Shown here one piece after another: positions 1-9,173 of a stretch of 20,725 nucleotides of DNA (its first letter is position 1; every line of letters starts with the position of its first letter). The stretch is from Gnetum montanum (lineage: Eukaryota > Streptophyta > Gnetopsida > Gnetales > Gnetaceae), in the NCBI GenBank assembly GCA_015680685.1, contig MNCI01010839.1, forward strand, positions 1,456,057-1,476,781, in the 5' to 3' direction. Position numbers and translations under genes: made by a program. Below the pieces are notes generated by a model, which worked only from the letters and a program-made list of their open reading frames with translations, was not told the DNA's origin and did no database searches.

Positions 1-617
1 TATCTTTCTAAGGCCATGTCCAAGGGTTCATGTTTTTCTTGTTTCCATCCTTGGATTTGTTTCCTCAAGGCTGACACTCTTGTGTAGGTTTGATATTTTT
101 CGTTAAAGACCTCTACCATTATTGACCAGCGTCATATTGAATTTGGTTTTAACGATCTATACCATACTTTAGCTTGGTCAACGAGTGTCATAGGAAAGAG
201 CTTCAGTTTTTTCCAAATGTTATCAATGTTATTCCATGTGCAGGCATCGTAGAAGGCTAGTAAATGTTGATGCGGATCTAAGTCATAGCCTCCTAAAAAT
301 TTGGGAATGTTACTTAAATCGAGCCTGGGTAGACGGCTCTCTTTACAATGCCTACGTGAAATTCGAACGGCCTCTTGTATTTACGTTAAGCTTGTAGTGG
401 CCAGTGGGGGTTCATTGTCATTAGGTAAGTTAGGCTTTTGTGCGTTGTGATGACGCTATTTTTTTTCATGCTTATAGGAAACTCCCACTTCAGGTTGTAT
501 ACTCCAATATTCATCGTCATATAGCTCATTGGTCCTCCAATGAACTTCCTCACTATGTGTGGCTTTATTATCATCTTGTAGGAGAGGCATTGTTGTGTGT
601 GAATTTATGCATGACAT
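1..617 (-). pseudogene. gag: Gag of older Athila/Tat-like LTR element A (partial, decayed)
   Basis: Capsid-type Gag polyprotein of a Ty3/Gypsy element, which would package element RNA into particles. The minus frame starting at ATG 617-615 reads through to base 1 with no frameshift. The typical plant retrotransposon Gag pattern is visible: LDLSNIPKFLGGYDLDPHQH, then KLKLFPMTLVDQAKVWY, then a segment resembling LR..I..WKQ...EPLDMALERY. Three in-frame stops interrupt it: TAG 456-458, TAA 381-383 and TGA 132-134. Each is explicable as a C-to-T change in a CAG, CAA or CGA codon. It lies directly downstream, on the minus strand, of the primer-binding site at 707-724, as expected for a first ORF. 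The rest of the element lies left of the window. Assignment to an Athila-type family rests on the PBS and Gag style and is less certain than the Gag call itself. Confidence 0.8.
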
Positions 618-706
618 TTTATAATTACTTATTTTTTTAAGAGATATATCGTTAAGTTCTATACAGCGACCTTGTATGATATAACTAATCTATATAACTA
701 GCACCA

Positions 707-724
707 TCCCTGGCAACGGTGCCA
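707..724 (-). other. Primer-binding site of element A
   Basis: Read on the minus strand this is TGGCACCGTTGCCAGGGA. It closely resembles the TGGCGCCGTTGCCGGGGA-type site common in Athila-like plant elements and starts with the TGG that pairs with a tRNA CCA end. It sits 4 nt (TTAG) after the inferred LTR terminus CCACTCA and about 90 bp before the gag ATG. Confidence 0.75.
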
Positions 725-728
725 CTAA

Positions 729-739
729 TGAGTGGCGAG
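729..739 (-). repeat. Terminal 11 bp of element A 5' LTR, cut off by element B
   Basis: On the plus strand A's LTR should begin TGAGTGGCGAG here, next to the PBS, and is then interrupted by element B at 740. The LTR resumes at 18431 with GTACCCCTAC. Joined, the two sides match an independent diverged copy at 20169 (TGAGTGGAAAGGTACCCCTA), which supports both the LTR terminus and the reconstructed empty site. Confidence 0.7.
735..739. repeat. Target-site duplication of element B, left copy
   Basis: GCGAG immediately before the left LTR pairs with GTGAG at 18426-18430 immediately after the right LTR. Four of five bases match and the mismatch is a C/T transition. Five base pairs is the usual duplication length for Ty3/Gypsy integrases. 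Confidence 0.75.
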
Positions 740-1304
740 TGTACTGTCTGAAATTGTTGGTCTCCGGCTAGAAGGAAACAGAGACCGTAGGATCACCAGA
801 CATGCACAGAAGACCCTACCTTCACCTGAGGGTGAGCTGGAATGCACGAAAGTAGAGTACCTTGGGTGGTCCGCACGTGGATCATACAAGGATTTCCCCA
901 AACGTATGCCGAAGTGCTATACACTGGGTTATGCGTAAACGGCATAACGGGCATAAATGAGAGCATAAACAGTGTAACAAATGCGAATAGGGCGTGAATG
1001 TAAATGAGCATAAATAGAACACATGTAAGAAATTAGCGTAAACTGTAAACAATGATATTACAGAATGAAAGTATAGTGCACTGGTCTAACGCAGTTGTGA
1101 TGGAACACAAGGCAGACAAAAAGCCCCGATGGATGCAGGGATGACTCAGCTGGTTCACACTGTAGGTGGAGCGCAGAGACTGTGTGCCCAACATACAGGA
1201 CTATCCAGCATAAAAGGGTTTTTAGCTCTGGTGCGCAGCGTAAATGTTCTTTGGTATGCTCTGGGATTTTTGCCAACCGCCCTGGTACAAGTGGAAAAGT
1301 GGGG

Positions 1305-1312
1305 TTTTTATA
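1305..1312 (-). promoter_or_regulatory. TATA box in 3' LTR
   Basis: Minus-strand TATAAAAA in the context GGTATAAAAACCCC, conserved at 17796-17803 in the other LTR. It lies about 605 bp from the U3 end, a normal position. In this 3' LTR it would drive outward transcription toward element A. Confidence 0.6.
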
Positions 1313-1410
1313 CCAGTTGTTAGGCTAGACTCGGGTTGGGCGCACGTGGACGTTGACCGGGTGAAAAAGGGCATAAAATTTACAAGTGTACAACATATTA
1401 CATCTGCTGA

Positions 1411-1750
1411 GCGTATACGCTGTATTAGATGGACGTAGACTCTAGGCGTATATGCTGAATGTGCTAGGAATAGATGCTGTGGACGCTGGGTGTATACGCC
1501 GAGCGTATACGCCGACAATGGCTGGGTGTATACGTCGAGCGTATATGATGATGGTTGCCAACTTGCTTCAATCCTTGCTCTTCGGTGTTGTTTTCATTCT
1601 GTCTTTGAAGATTCCATGCCAGGTGTAAACATTTGCCGTACCTGCCAAGCATACATGTACGTCGGGCATGTAAGTTGGATGTCTACGCTGGGCGTATACG
1701 CTGTGGATGTTGGGCGTATACGCTGGGCGTATATGCTATGGATGTCAGGC
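1411..1750. repeat. GCGTATACGC motif cluster in U3 of 3' LTR
   Basis: Perfect copies of the 10-bp palindrome GCGTATACGC start at 1411, 1503, 1692 and 1714. Several near-copies (GTGTATACGCC, GCGTATATGC and similar) lie between them. The cluster lies about 100-440 bp upstream of the TATA box in the element's sense, an enhancer-like position. Function is unknown. Confidence 0.7.
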
Positions 1751-1916
1751 GTAGACACCAGGTGCATACACTGGTACTGCATACTTAGTGAAAATTAAAC
1801 ATTTTAATCCCCAAAGTTGCAATGTGTGACACCAAATGTAGCCGTGGTTGTCCATGGGTCCCAGGGACCTACCTCTTGCTAGAGAAGTACCAAGCTTGAA
1901 ATTTTTTGGTGTTTCA

Positions 1917-1930
1917 TTGGCCCCTCTTTG
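1917..1930 (-). other. Polypurine tract of element B
   Basis: The minus strand reads CAAAGAGGGGCCAA immediately before the 3' LTR start TGAAACACC. This is the expected position for the plus-strand DNA primer in reverse transcription. Confidence 0.75.
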
Positions 1931-2214
1931 TTGATGCTTGGAGGAATCGACTCGAGAAGTGTCGACAAAGAAGTGCAAAACACCACAAGCAACTTGGTAG
2001 AGATCTTGTCCGTTGCCACTTGACTAGACATCATCGCACCGTGTTTAGTAGTACATGAGATCGGGAAGGTGAAGTTTGTAACTGGTAGAAAACGGAGATT
2101 GTGGGGATTGATCACTACCCAAGGGATTACGCTTGGGAAATGGGATGCTTGGGTGTGCGGCATGCTGGTCCTTATCAATAGCCATTTTTTAGTAGACTCG
2201 GAGTTCAGACATGC

Positions 2215-2370
2215 GATGTGCGTCCTTTGGCGGAACAAGGCTCTTGGTTAGTGTTCAAGAGAACTTGTTGGCAAGACCAAAGCCACGGGAGGATGTGTTA
2301 CATTCTTTGGAGGAACAGGGCCCGTGTTTAATGTTTAGGGGGGACCTATTGGCGGAGAGCCAAAGCCATG
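2215..2370. repeat. Diverged ~78-bp tandem duplication
   Basis: Two units, starting near 2215 and 2294, share TTTGG.GGAACA.GGC, a TTAGTGTT/TTAATGTT core and (C/G)CCAAAGCCA with conserved spacing. Confidence 0.5.
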
Positions 2371-2465
2371 CAACTGGATGCTTCTTGACCATTTTGGACA
2401 TGAGTACTTGGTTTTGAGACAACTGCCTTCCCTCCTAGGGCTTATGTGGGAGGTGCCAAGGGTCG

Positions 2466-2499
2466 CTTTTTTTTTTCTTTTTTTTTTCCTTTTTTTTTT
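2466..2499 (-). repeat. 34-nt uninterrupted purine tract (element sense)
   Basis: The plus strand is 34 consecutive pyrimidines, three T runs separated by single or double C. The element-sense strand is therefore all purine. It could be a slippage-prone simple repeat or an additional plus-strand priming site; the sequence alone does not decide. Confidence 0.6.
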
Positions 2500-2944
2500 G
2501 GTTGATCTTGTACTCATGCTCAGGTGTCATGCCATGTGTTGCAACTGCTTTATCATGTTGTAGTGTGCAACAGTGTGCTCAAATTTTTGAATGTCTTCGG
2601 TGTAGCAAAGTTTTGGGAATGGGAATGTACTAGTGAACAGTTTGATTTAGTCTCGCCATGTGTGCTGTGAACATTGTCTCATCTTGTTGCTTGCGATGAG
2701 GTGCATTATTGTGCGAAAACTTAGGGGTGTCATCCTGCAAACACAATTCCAAGGAGATAAGAAAACCATGGGTGAATAAGCGAGCTTAGATTTGAACGGC
2801 TGCAGATGGAACAAAAATACTGGAGGAGATTCTGAGCACTGTGTATGAATGGCAGTGATGCTGATGAGATTGTCTAACGGTGAGTGATGCAATGATTCTA
2901 ATGAGTGAGTGTGGCTGTGGAGTGAAGAGCTGGAGATGAACATG

Positions 2945-3165
2945 CCAGTTTATAGTCTAGCGGACTATCATGGATTATTTTTATGTCGTAACCCATTGGA
3001 CATTGCCTGTTTAGTGTCGTGGCGAACATTACGTTGCTAGTTTCTAGTCTTGGCGAACCATGCAGAGGCAAGCTAGTTTATAGTCTTAGTGGACTCTGGT
3101 GAATGTGATGGGGTAGTTTCACTGTCATATTGGAAGGATGCTAGTTTATCGTCATTGCAGACACT
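2945..3165. repeat. Mini-hairpin repeat array (a), downstream of integrase
   Basis: Degenerate repeats of the form AGTTTAT-AGTC-loop-GACT. Clear stems are ATAGTC/GACTAT near 2950, AGTC/GACT near 3080 and GTC/GAC near 3150. Others near 3015, 3045 and 3115 are one or two changes from pairing. The same motif type occurs at 6893-7044 and 12178-12475. Confidence 0.6.
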
Positions 3166-3171
3166 ACGTGG

Positions 3172-3270
3172 TATCAGTTTTAAGTCATGATCCAGGATGA
3201 GCTGTGATATCAGTTTACCATCATGATCCAGGATGAGCTGTGGTATCAGTTTATAGTCATGATCCCAGGA
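3172..3270. repeat. 36-bp tandem repeat, about 2.75 copies
   Basis: Units start at 3172, 3208 and 3244 with TATCAGTTT...TCATGATCCAGGATGAGCTGTG. They appear derived from the neighbouring AGTTTA repeats by local amplification. Confidence 0.75.
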
Positions 3271-3294
3271 CTTTTCACGTACCTGAGCTTGTAC

Positions 3295-4458
3295 TCAAAT
3301 GTAGAACGGTTTCAGGAACACATGATTGGTTGGATTAGCAAGCTTGTTTCCTTCCATGTCAGCTAGTTTGAATGCTCCATTGTCAAATGCCTTAGTGACC
3401 AAGTAAGGCCCTTCCCAATTGGCTGAGAATTTGTTCGGATGTTCTCGAACAGCCTTAAAAACCAGGTCTCCTTCTTTGATAGGGCACTTGTTGATGTCAT
3501 ATCGATGTCGTTGTCGTTGTTGTCTTTGATACCATTCGATTTGATCGAGGGCGCGCACGCATTCTTCCTCCACCGAGTCAAGATCAACAATGCGTAGATC
3601 ATTATTTTGCCCAATGTCGAGGAGCCCTAAAAGTGTGATCCTTAAAGATGGTACCTGTAATTCCAAAGGTAAAACAGCTTCTGAACCGTAAACCAGACTA
3701 TATGGTGTTTTACCTGTTGATGTTCGGTGCGTAGTACGGTATGCCCACAATGCGTATATCAATTGCTCGTGCCATTTTCTTTTGCTCTGGGTAAGCATTT
3801 TCTTAAGTATTGTAATAATCGTCTTGTTTGTTTCTTCCGCTTGTCCATTGCTCTGAGGATAGTAAGGGGTTGAAAATAGGTGTTTGATCCCTAAATTTTC
3901 ACAAAAGGTTTTGGTCTCAGCACTGCTAAATTGTGGCCCGTTGTCAGTGATGATTGTCATGGGAATGCCAAAGTGGGTTACAATATTTTCAAGAATGAAA
4001 TTGCACACGTGTTTAGATGTGGTTTTTCGAAGGGGAGCAGCTTCTACCCACTTCGTGAAGTATTCTGTCGTGGTTATAATGAAACTATGGCCTGTGGAAG
4101 ATGAGGGTGTTATTGGGCTGATGAGGTCCAACCCCCACTTTTGAAAGGGCCATGTGACTTGTGCTGTATGCAACTCATTTGGTGGGACATGTATCATATT
4201 GCTATATTTTTGACAAGTACTACATGTTTTGACTTTGGAGAGACAGTCGTATTCCATGTGTGGCCAATAATAGCCTAAGCATCTTATCTTTGTTGCCATG
4301 GCTTTTGGTGCTATGTGTCCTCCACATAGTCCATTGTGTACTTGTTCGACAATGGTTTGGGCATCGATACTATTGACACATGTTAGCAATATGCCTTCAT
4401 AGGATCGATGACACAGTGTGTCCCCTACCAGGGTATACTGTTTAGAACATTTCCGCAC
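3295..4458 (-). pseudogene. int: Integrase domain of element B Pol
   Basis: Catalyses insertion of element cDNA into the genome. This open stretch of 387 codons is the C-terminal end of Pol. An N-terminal HHCC zinc finger is visible (H41, H48, C79, C82). The catalytic D,D-35-E triad is intact: D111 in GLDLISP, D172 in TDNGPQF and E208 in NGQAEETNK. A C-terminal GPF/Y-like module (NWEGPYLV) precedes the end FLKPFYI and the stop. The reading frame is the same as the upstream RNase H segments, separated only by in-frame stops TGA 4486-4488 and TAG 4468-4470. It is not an independent gene. All catalytic residues survive despite the upstream nonsense codons. No chromodomain is seen, as expected for the Tat lineage. 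Confidence 0.93.
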
Positions 4459-4488
4459 TGTGTCTTTCTATGCATTTGTTAGATGTCA

Positions 4489-5175
4489 TGGTGTTTCGTT
4501 GCATAGAAGGTATTCTTTTATGTCATCGTACCATTCTATCATGTGTGTTGTACTAACAGATGCAATTGGTAATGTGTCGAGAGTATTGGTTATTGGTTCG
4601 GCACAAGTGGCCACGGAGCTCGATAATGCATGGAACATGTCCTGCAATATGTTTAATGCTAATGTGGCTAACGCGTCTGCGATGGTGTTATTATTTCTAG
4701 AGACGTGTTGCACATCGATGTTTTCGAATTGCCTCATTAGGTGTTTTGCCAAGTCGTAGTACGGTTGTAAGTGTTGGGCTTTGCATGTATAGGCATCCGT
4801 GACTTGGTTTATGACCAGTTGCAAGTCTCCTCTGACTACAAGCCGTGCGATGTTTAAAGCCAAAGCTACCGTGAGACCTCTAAGGAGACCTTCATACTCT
4901 GCTATGTTGTTGGTACAGTGAAAGTTGAAACGATAGGCAAAGGGTCGGATCTCCCCAGAGGGATAAGTTATGACAGCGGCTGCACTTCCTCCTCGAGAGG
5001 TGGATGCTCCATCAAAGTGTAAAATAGCATCGTAGTCGTCAGGAACTATGTCTATGGTGCTTATATTCTCATTTGGGAACTCTGGCTCTATAGTCACTTG
5101 GTCGTGCGTTGGTGATGTGGTCATTTGATTTGCTATAGCTTGACCCTTGACTGATGATTGTGCTACATAGCACAA
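4489..5175 (-). pseudogene. Second, archaeal-type RNase H (aRNH) of element B Pol
   Basis: An RNase H that degrades RNA in RNA:DNA hybrids. It is additional to the ordinary Ty3/Gypsy RNase H just upstream. The DEDD residues are visible: D55 in LHFDGAST, E93 in NNIAEYEGL, D117 in VRGDLQLV and D167 in TIADALATL, within a fold-typical TNNIAEYE...VINQV pattern. A second aRNH between RNase H and integrase is diagnostic of the Tat lineage in plants. It is in frame with RT and integrase; TGA 5212-5214 lies before it and TGA 4486-4488 after. The listed left end follows the stop; the right end is the first Met, although the Pol frame continues upstream. Confidence 0.9.
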
Positions 5176-5301
5176 GTCAAACTCAGCTATGATGGCTTTC
5201 CACTGGGCTATTCAACTTGTTTCGTAAATATTCCCTGTTATGGCTCTTAGTACATTGTCCTTGCAAATTATGTTAACCTGGTTACGGAAGAGGTAATGTC
5301 A

Positions 5302-6789
5302 CCATTTTCTTAAAGAAAAGACCAAAGCTAAACATGACTTCTCCATGTCGTTGTACTTTTTCTTATAGGCAACTAATGCGTGGCTCAAGTAATATACAGG
5401 GACTTCGGTTCCATCATCTCGTTTTTGGCAAAGCATAGACGCGATGGATGAATCCGAAGTAGCGAGGTAGATGTAAAATGGTTTATCGTTTTGAGGTGGA
5501 TAAACCATGGGTAACTGGGCAAGTTCCATTTTAATATCATCGAATGCTTGTTGGCATTGTGGAGTCCATTCAAAATGGATGTTTTTGTGTAACAGGTGGT
5601 TCATAGGTTTTAGTTTGTCTGTCAATTTTTCTATGAAGCGCCTAATAAACTGTAATCTGCCCTGTAGACCTCGAAGTCCGGTAAGGTTTCCTGATGGTTT
5701 CAGGTTTGTTATGGCCTTAACCTTGTCAGGGTCTACTCGTATACCTGCTTCTGAGGCTATAAATCCAAGCATTTTTCCTGTCTTGGCGCTGAAGACACAT
5801 TTTTTTGGGTTGAGTCTCAATTCATACTTCAAACAACATTTTAATACTAAGTCGACATCTTGTACATGTTGTTCCTCTATTATTGACTTAATCACAATGT
5901 CATCCACGTAGTCATTGAGTGAGTGTAATATGTAATCACTAAAGATAAATGTCATCGCTCTTTGATATGTGGCCTCAGCGTTCTTGAGACCAAAGGGCAT
6001 CATTGTGTAACAAAAGATTCCTCATGGTGTCATAAAGGTTGTCCAAAGCTGATGCTCTGGGTTGATTCGTATTTGATTGTATCTCGAGAAGCCATCCATG
6101 AAGGATAATAGTGCGTGCCCAGCAGTGGAGTCAACAAGTTGATCAATGCTGGGTAAAGGAAAATCATCCTTTATGGTTGCAACATTCAGATCCTAGAAGT
6201 CAATGCATAAGCGGATGCTTCCATTCTTCTTTGAAACAATGACCATGTTGGACACCCACTTGGCGTAATCGACAGCCCGAATGAAACCAGCTTGATAAAG
6301 CTTGGTGATCTCATTGCGAACTGCTAATGCCACTTCGGGTTTAACCTTTCATGCTTTTTGTTTTACCGGTCTTAACTTCGGGTCAAGGATAATATTGTGT
6401 TGGACAATTCGGGGGTCTAGCCCGGGCATGTCTGTGTAGGACCAGGGGAATGTTTTCATATTTTCCCTAAGCACGTTCTCAATGTCTGTGGCTAATTGTA
6501 GTTTTAGTAATGTGCTTAACTTTAATATTTTGGTTTCCCCATCAGGCATGGTGATGGGGGTTTTCGTCAATGGATCTTCAGTGATGTTTTTGGCTTCTAT
6601 GTCGAGGGATTTTGTCATGCTTTTGTAGTTGTCTATTATTTGCTGTGTTGAGGTGATGAATGCGTCTTCCATTGATGAACTTAGGTGGATGAGGCTCGTG
6701 TTGATGTCCCTTGTAATTTTTCCATATGGTCCACCAACAATCACTGGTTCGGTTAAGCGTTGGCGATCCATCGGGCTTGCTCCTACCAA
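5302..6789 (-). pseudogene. Reverse transcriptase and first RNase H of element B Pol
   Basis: RNA-dependent DNA polymerase that makes element cDNA. Reading the minus strand from 6789, an N-terminal linker leads to ENMKTFPWSYTDMPGLDP, the usual entry to Gypsy RT. It continues through VIVSKKNGSIRLCIDF, FPLPSIDQLVDSTAG, SFMDGFSRYNQI and MPFGLKNAEATYQRAM to the active site DYVDDIVI near 5905. The classical RNase H (FEWTPQCQQAF ... YLATSDSSIASMLCQ ... YYLSHAL) follows to 5302. One frame is kept throughout, broken by TGA 6349-6351, TAG 6193-6195, TGA 6022-6024 and, at its end, TGA 5299-5301. The frame is open back to a TAA near 6845, so the true start, or join to protease, lies between there and 6782. 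Confidence 0.92.
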
Positions 6790-6806
6790 TAAACAGAGAG
6801 CAGAAT
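6783..6806 (-). other. Candidate splice acceptor before RT
   Basis: The minus strand reads CATTCTGCTCTCTGTTTATTGGTAG|GAGC, a pyrimidine-rich tract ending in TAG just inside the open Pol frame. Ogre-type relatives splice an intron between protease and RT, so this could be the 3' end of a large intron. No equally good donor was seen near the protease end (12489). Weak call. Confidence 0.3.
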
Positions 6807-7213
6807 GAGCTAATGGATAACGTTCTATGTTTCTTTGGTCGTTTTAAATGATGCGTACGTGCATGGTGGATTATCATCATACCGGGACGCATGGTAGTTT
6901 AAGGCCTTGCCGAGCCATAAGTGGCAGTTTAACGCCTTACTGGGCCATTACTGGATTGGAAGATGGCAGTTTAAGGCCATACCGGAAGTGGCAGTTTAAC
7001 GCCTTACTGGGTGATAAATGGCAGTTTAATGCCTTACAGGGCGTTAACATCCAGAATGGGATCCACGGGAAACCAGGGTGTAGTAATTTCTATTTTTTAT
7101 ATTTTTTAGTATTTTTCCTAGGCAAATTTTAGCGAAAAATAAGCAAAAAGGCACAAAATGGCAAAAAGGGAGCAACGGCGATGTGAGCGGCGGCGGCGGC
7201 GTCAACAGAGTGC
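6807..7213. other. Spacer between RT and antisense-gene promoter
   Basis: About 400 bp with no recognisable protein domain. It holds the hairpin array at 6893-7044. From about 7130 to 7210 there is an A/G-rich and GCGGCGGCG-containing stretch leading into the TATA box at 7214. Confidence 0.5.
6893..7044. repeat. Mini-hairpin repeat array (b), between RT and antisense gene
   Basis: Five units begin with AGTTTAA near 6896, 6925, 6967, 6992 and 7022. Here the stems are GCC/GGC or GGC/GCC around a 6-nt loop, for example GCC-TTACTG-GGC and GCC-TTACAG-GGC. One unit has a G:T wobble (GCC/GGT) and one has lost pairing (near 6970). Confidence 0.7.
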
Positions 7214-7222
7214 TATAAAAAG
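7214..7222 (+). promoter_or_regulatory. TATA box of the antisense gene
   Basis: GCTATAAAAAGG is a strong plant-type TATA box on the plus strand, followed by a 5' leader and the first ATG at 7471. Transcription would start near 7245. It is the only strong plus-strand TATA I noticed in the spacer, and it points into the seven-exon gene. Confidence 0.6.
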
Positions 7223-7296
7223 GGGGGGCATTTCATTTGTTACATTGCATTCTGGCGTAAGCGACTGAGCGAGCGTAAGTGTAAACTACCGAACCT

Positions 7297-7420
7297 AGCG
7301 TAAGCGTAAGCATAAACCCCAGCGTAGACGCCAAGCATAAACCCCAACGTAGACGCCAAGCATAAACCCCAGCGTAGATGCCAAGCATAAACCCCAGCGT
7401 AGACGCCAGACATAAACATA
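7297..7420. repeat. 25-bp tandem repeat in 5' leader of antisense gene
   Basis: Units start at 7321, 7346, 7371 and 7396 with consensus AGCGTAGACGCC-AAGCATAAACCCC; a 24-bp partial relative precedes at 7297. The core GGCGTAGACGCC-like half-sites belong to the same motif family as GCGTATACGC elsewhere in the element. Confidence 0.85.
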
Positions 7421-7601
7421 CGGAATTCCAACCCTCGGCGTGAGCGATCTATCCTAGCGTAGACGCCGAGATGGGTAAGGGCAAGGAGGTGGAAGGGTAG
7501 GGCAGGAAGAGTCCTGACTTGACCTTCGCCGAGGAGAGCGAAGCCATGTTGCAGTGCCTGCCCCGGCCAAGGATTTCATCATGGCCTGGAACATCGCATA
7601 G

Positions 7602-8299
7602 GTAGGCGCTGATCCTGTCTCTGTTTTATTACTTTCATAGCGTAGACGGTCTTTTGCACAATCTTAGCATATACGCCAAGCGTATACGCCCGGCATAACT
7701 GATTAGCGTAGAGGGTTTCGACGTATACGCCGAACATAAATTTGTAGCGTGAAGCCGGGTTAGCGTAGACTGCTAGGGCGTAATCGATTTTATCAGCGTA
7801 AACACTTTTATCAGCGTAAGTTTTGTTCTGTCAGTGTAAATTCTGTTTTCACTATGATGGCGTATACGTTGAGGGTTTCCTCCGCATATACGCTGAGCAT
7901 AAACAGTTTTTTTCTTAAGTATGATGTAGCGTAGGCTTTTTTTTCATGTTTTTGGCGTATAGCGTAGACTATTTACGATGGCCACTTCTGTGGCGTATAC
8001 GCTGAGAGTAATAGGTTTGGGCATCAGCATAATCAGTTAGTTGTTAGCGTATACGCTGGGTCACGCGGCGTATATGCCGAGCGTAAACAGATTTTGGCAG
8101 TGTATACGCTAAGTTTAGCGACCTTTACACTGGGCGTAAACGAATTTCGGCAACGTCTACGCTAGGTTTTCACAGCGTATACGCCGAGCGTAAACAGTTT
8201 GAAAAATTTTCTAAGTGTCAGCCTACGATGTGAACTTTGTTTTTTTCACATTGTTTTGGTGCATGGCTAATTTTATGTTGATACTCTGGTTATTTGCAG
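7602..8299 (+). other. Intron 1 of antisense gene, packed with GCGTA motifs
   Basis: The donor is CATAG|GTAGGC and the acceptor is TTATTTGCAG|GGAT. Phase is 2 (AG + G), so the first coding exon joins in frame to the HAD-like exon. At 698 bp it is far longer than the other five introns (85-102 bp). It contains perfect GCGTATACGC at 7680, 7993, 8047 and 8175 and roughly 20 GCGTA half-sites. An intronic enhancer-like role is possible but unproven. Confidence 0.7.
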
Positions 8300-9087
8300 G
8301 GATAGTAAGCCGTTTCTCCTCATGGTTGAGCTTGTTGGGGTGTTAATGTGGTTTGGCCCCATGGATGCGAACGAGCTTGCCCCGGACCTAACCATGGAAC
8401 ACAACGGGGTTTGGTTTAGGGAAGGGGCACCTGATTTCTTGTCTTTCATATTGGACAACTTTGAGGTAGTCATCTGGTCACACCTGAATGAACTGGTGGC
8501 GTGGAGCATCATTGAGGCAATGCTGCCAGGAGCCGCGGAGGGTGTCCTTCTCTTTATGGAAGACATCGACGAGGGGCCATTTATGAATGGTTCTTCCCAC
8601 TAGCCTAAGTCCACACGCCCGTTAGCACGCGTGTGGGCCCGATTACCACGAGGGCAAGACTACCTTGATAATACTTTATTTTTAGCTGCGCACGCACATA
8701 CATTATTCCAGAACCCTCCCAGCACAGTGTACCGAGTAGGCAGGTAGGACCATTCAAGTTTATCGCTTCTTTTCGCTGTTTGGCATGTGTCTCGATTTTG
8801 ACAGTCGTTCGTTTACAAGCCAAAAGTTAATGCAGACGGAATATGCGTCGAAGATGATGGGCTTGCTTTAACTCGCACCGCTCTAGAGGCATTTATGGCG
8901 GGTCCTACCCTTCGTAAAACTGTAATAGGTTTAATGAAGGGGGAAATCATCTATTTTCATTAACGATTTTCTAAAGCGTTGGCACTGTGCCAAACCCATG
9001 GATGGCTAGATAAAGATTGGTCGATCAAGGGGCCAGTTTTCCCTCATGACTCTGGTCCAGGAAGCACATCCAAGTCTTCTACGGGAG
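8300..9087 (+). pseudogene. Exon 2: FCP1/NIF-like HAD-phosphatase-related domain, catalytically degenerate
   Basis: The exon reads KPFLLMVELVGVLMWFGP, then HNGVWFREGAPDFLSFIL, then NFEVVIWSH, an LFM segment, a KPxxRPLARVWARLP-like segment, DNTLFLAAHAHTLFQNPPST and DGLALTRTALEAFMAGP. This order matches plant FCP1-homology (HAD) phosphatases: a DxDG(T/V)L start, V..RPG..EFL, F.V.IWS, KPL..VW, NTLL.DDS....NPP. The nucleophile motif DxDG is VELVG here and the DDS is AAH, so activity is unlikely. In-frame stops are TAG 8601, TAG 8745, TGA 8799 and TAA 8961; homology continues across them in one frame. The exon ends at a strong donor, GGGAG|GTAAGT. The family call is from motif order read by eye. 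Confidence 0.55.
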
Positions 9088-9173
9088 GTAAGTGACAATG
9101 TCTTTTAGATGTGCTAACGTGTTTTAACTACCGAGGGTTATACTGATACAACAATCTTATATTGCGCTTGCAG

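Larger units (their letters stand above)
740..1916 (-). repeat. 3' LTR of element B (1177 bp)
   Basis: Matches 17231-18425 along its length. In the first 250 bp I count roughly 29 differences, all but one of them transitions, so divergence is around 11-12 percent and strongly deamination-like. Length differences lie mostly in the GCGTATACGC-rich part (1411-1750 here), plus a 1-bp indel near 1352. The minus-strand order is U3 with the motif cluster, TATA box at 1305-1312, then R/U5. Long reading frames inside this segment have no domain content and are not genes. Confidence 0.93.
1917..3294 (-). other. 3' untranslated region of element B
   Basis: About 1.4 kb between the integrase stop and the 3' LTR. 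I find no protein domain on either strand. It contains repeats listed separately: a diverged 78-bp duplication, a purine tract, a mini-hairpin array and a 36-bp tandem repeat. Repeat-rich variable 3' regions are typical of Tat-lineage elements. The ORFs at 1879-2238 and 2647-2943 on the minus strand have ordinary composition and no recognisable motif, so they are not called. Confidence 0.75.

Noticed and set aside
707-724. tRNA-like sequence near 707 and 17208
   Set aside because: Only the 18 nt complementary to a tRNA 3' end is present, so these are primer-binding sites, not tRNA genes.
740-1916. Several 60-100 codon ORFs on both strands of the LTR
   Set aside because: No domain content, not maintained in the partner LTR, and explained by repeat composition.
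1879-2238. 119-codon minus-strand ORF spanning the LTR/3' UTR junction
   Set aside because: Crosses the PPT and LTR boundary and shows no recognisable motif.
7297-7420. Regular repeats considered as a CRISPR-like array
   Set aside because: Units are contiguous with no unique spacers, and the context is a plant retrotransposon.
7240-7431. Minus-strand ORF with repeated GVYAG motifs
   Set aside because: Translation of the 25-bp tandem repeat in the antisense gene leader.
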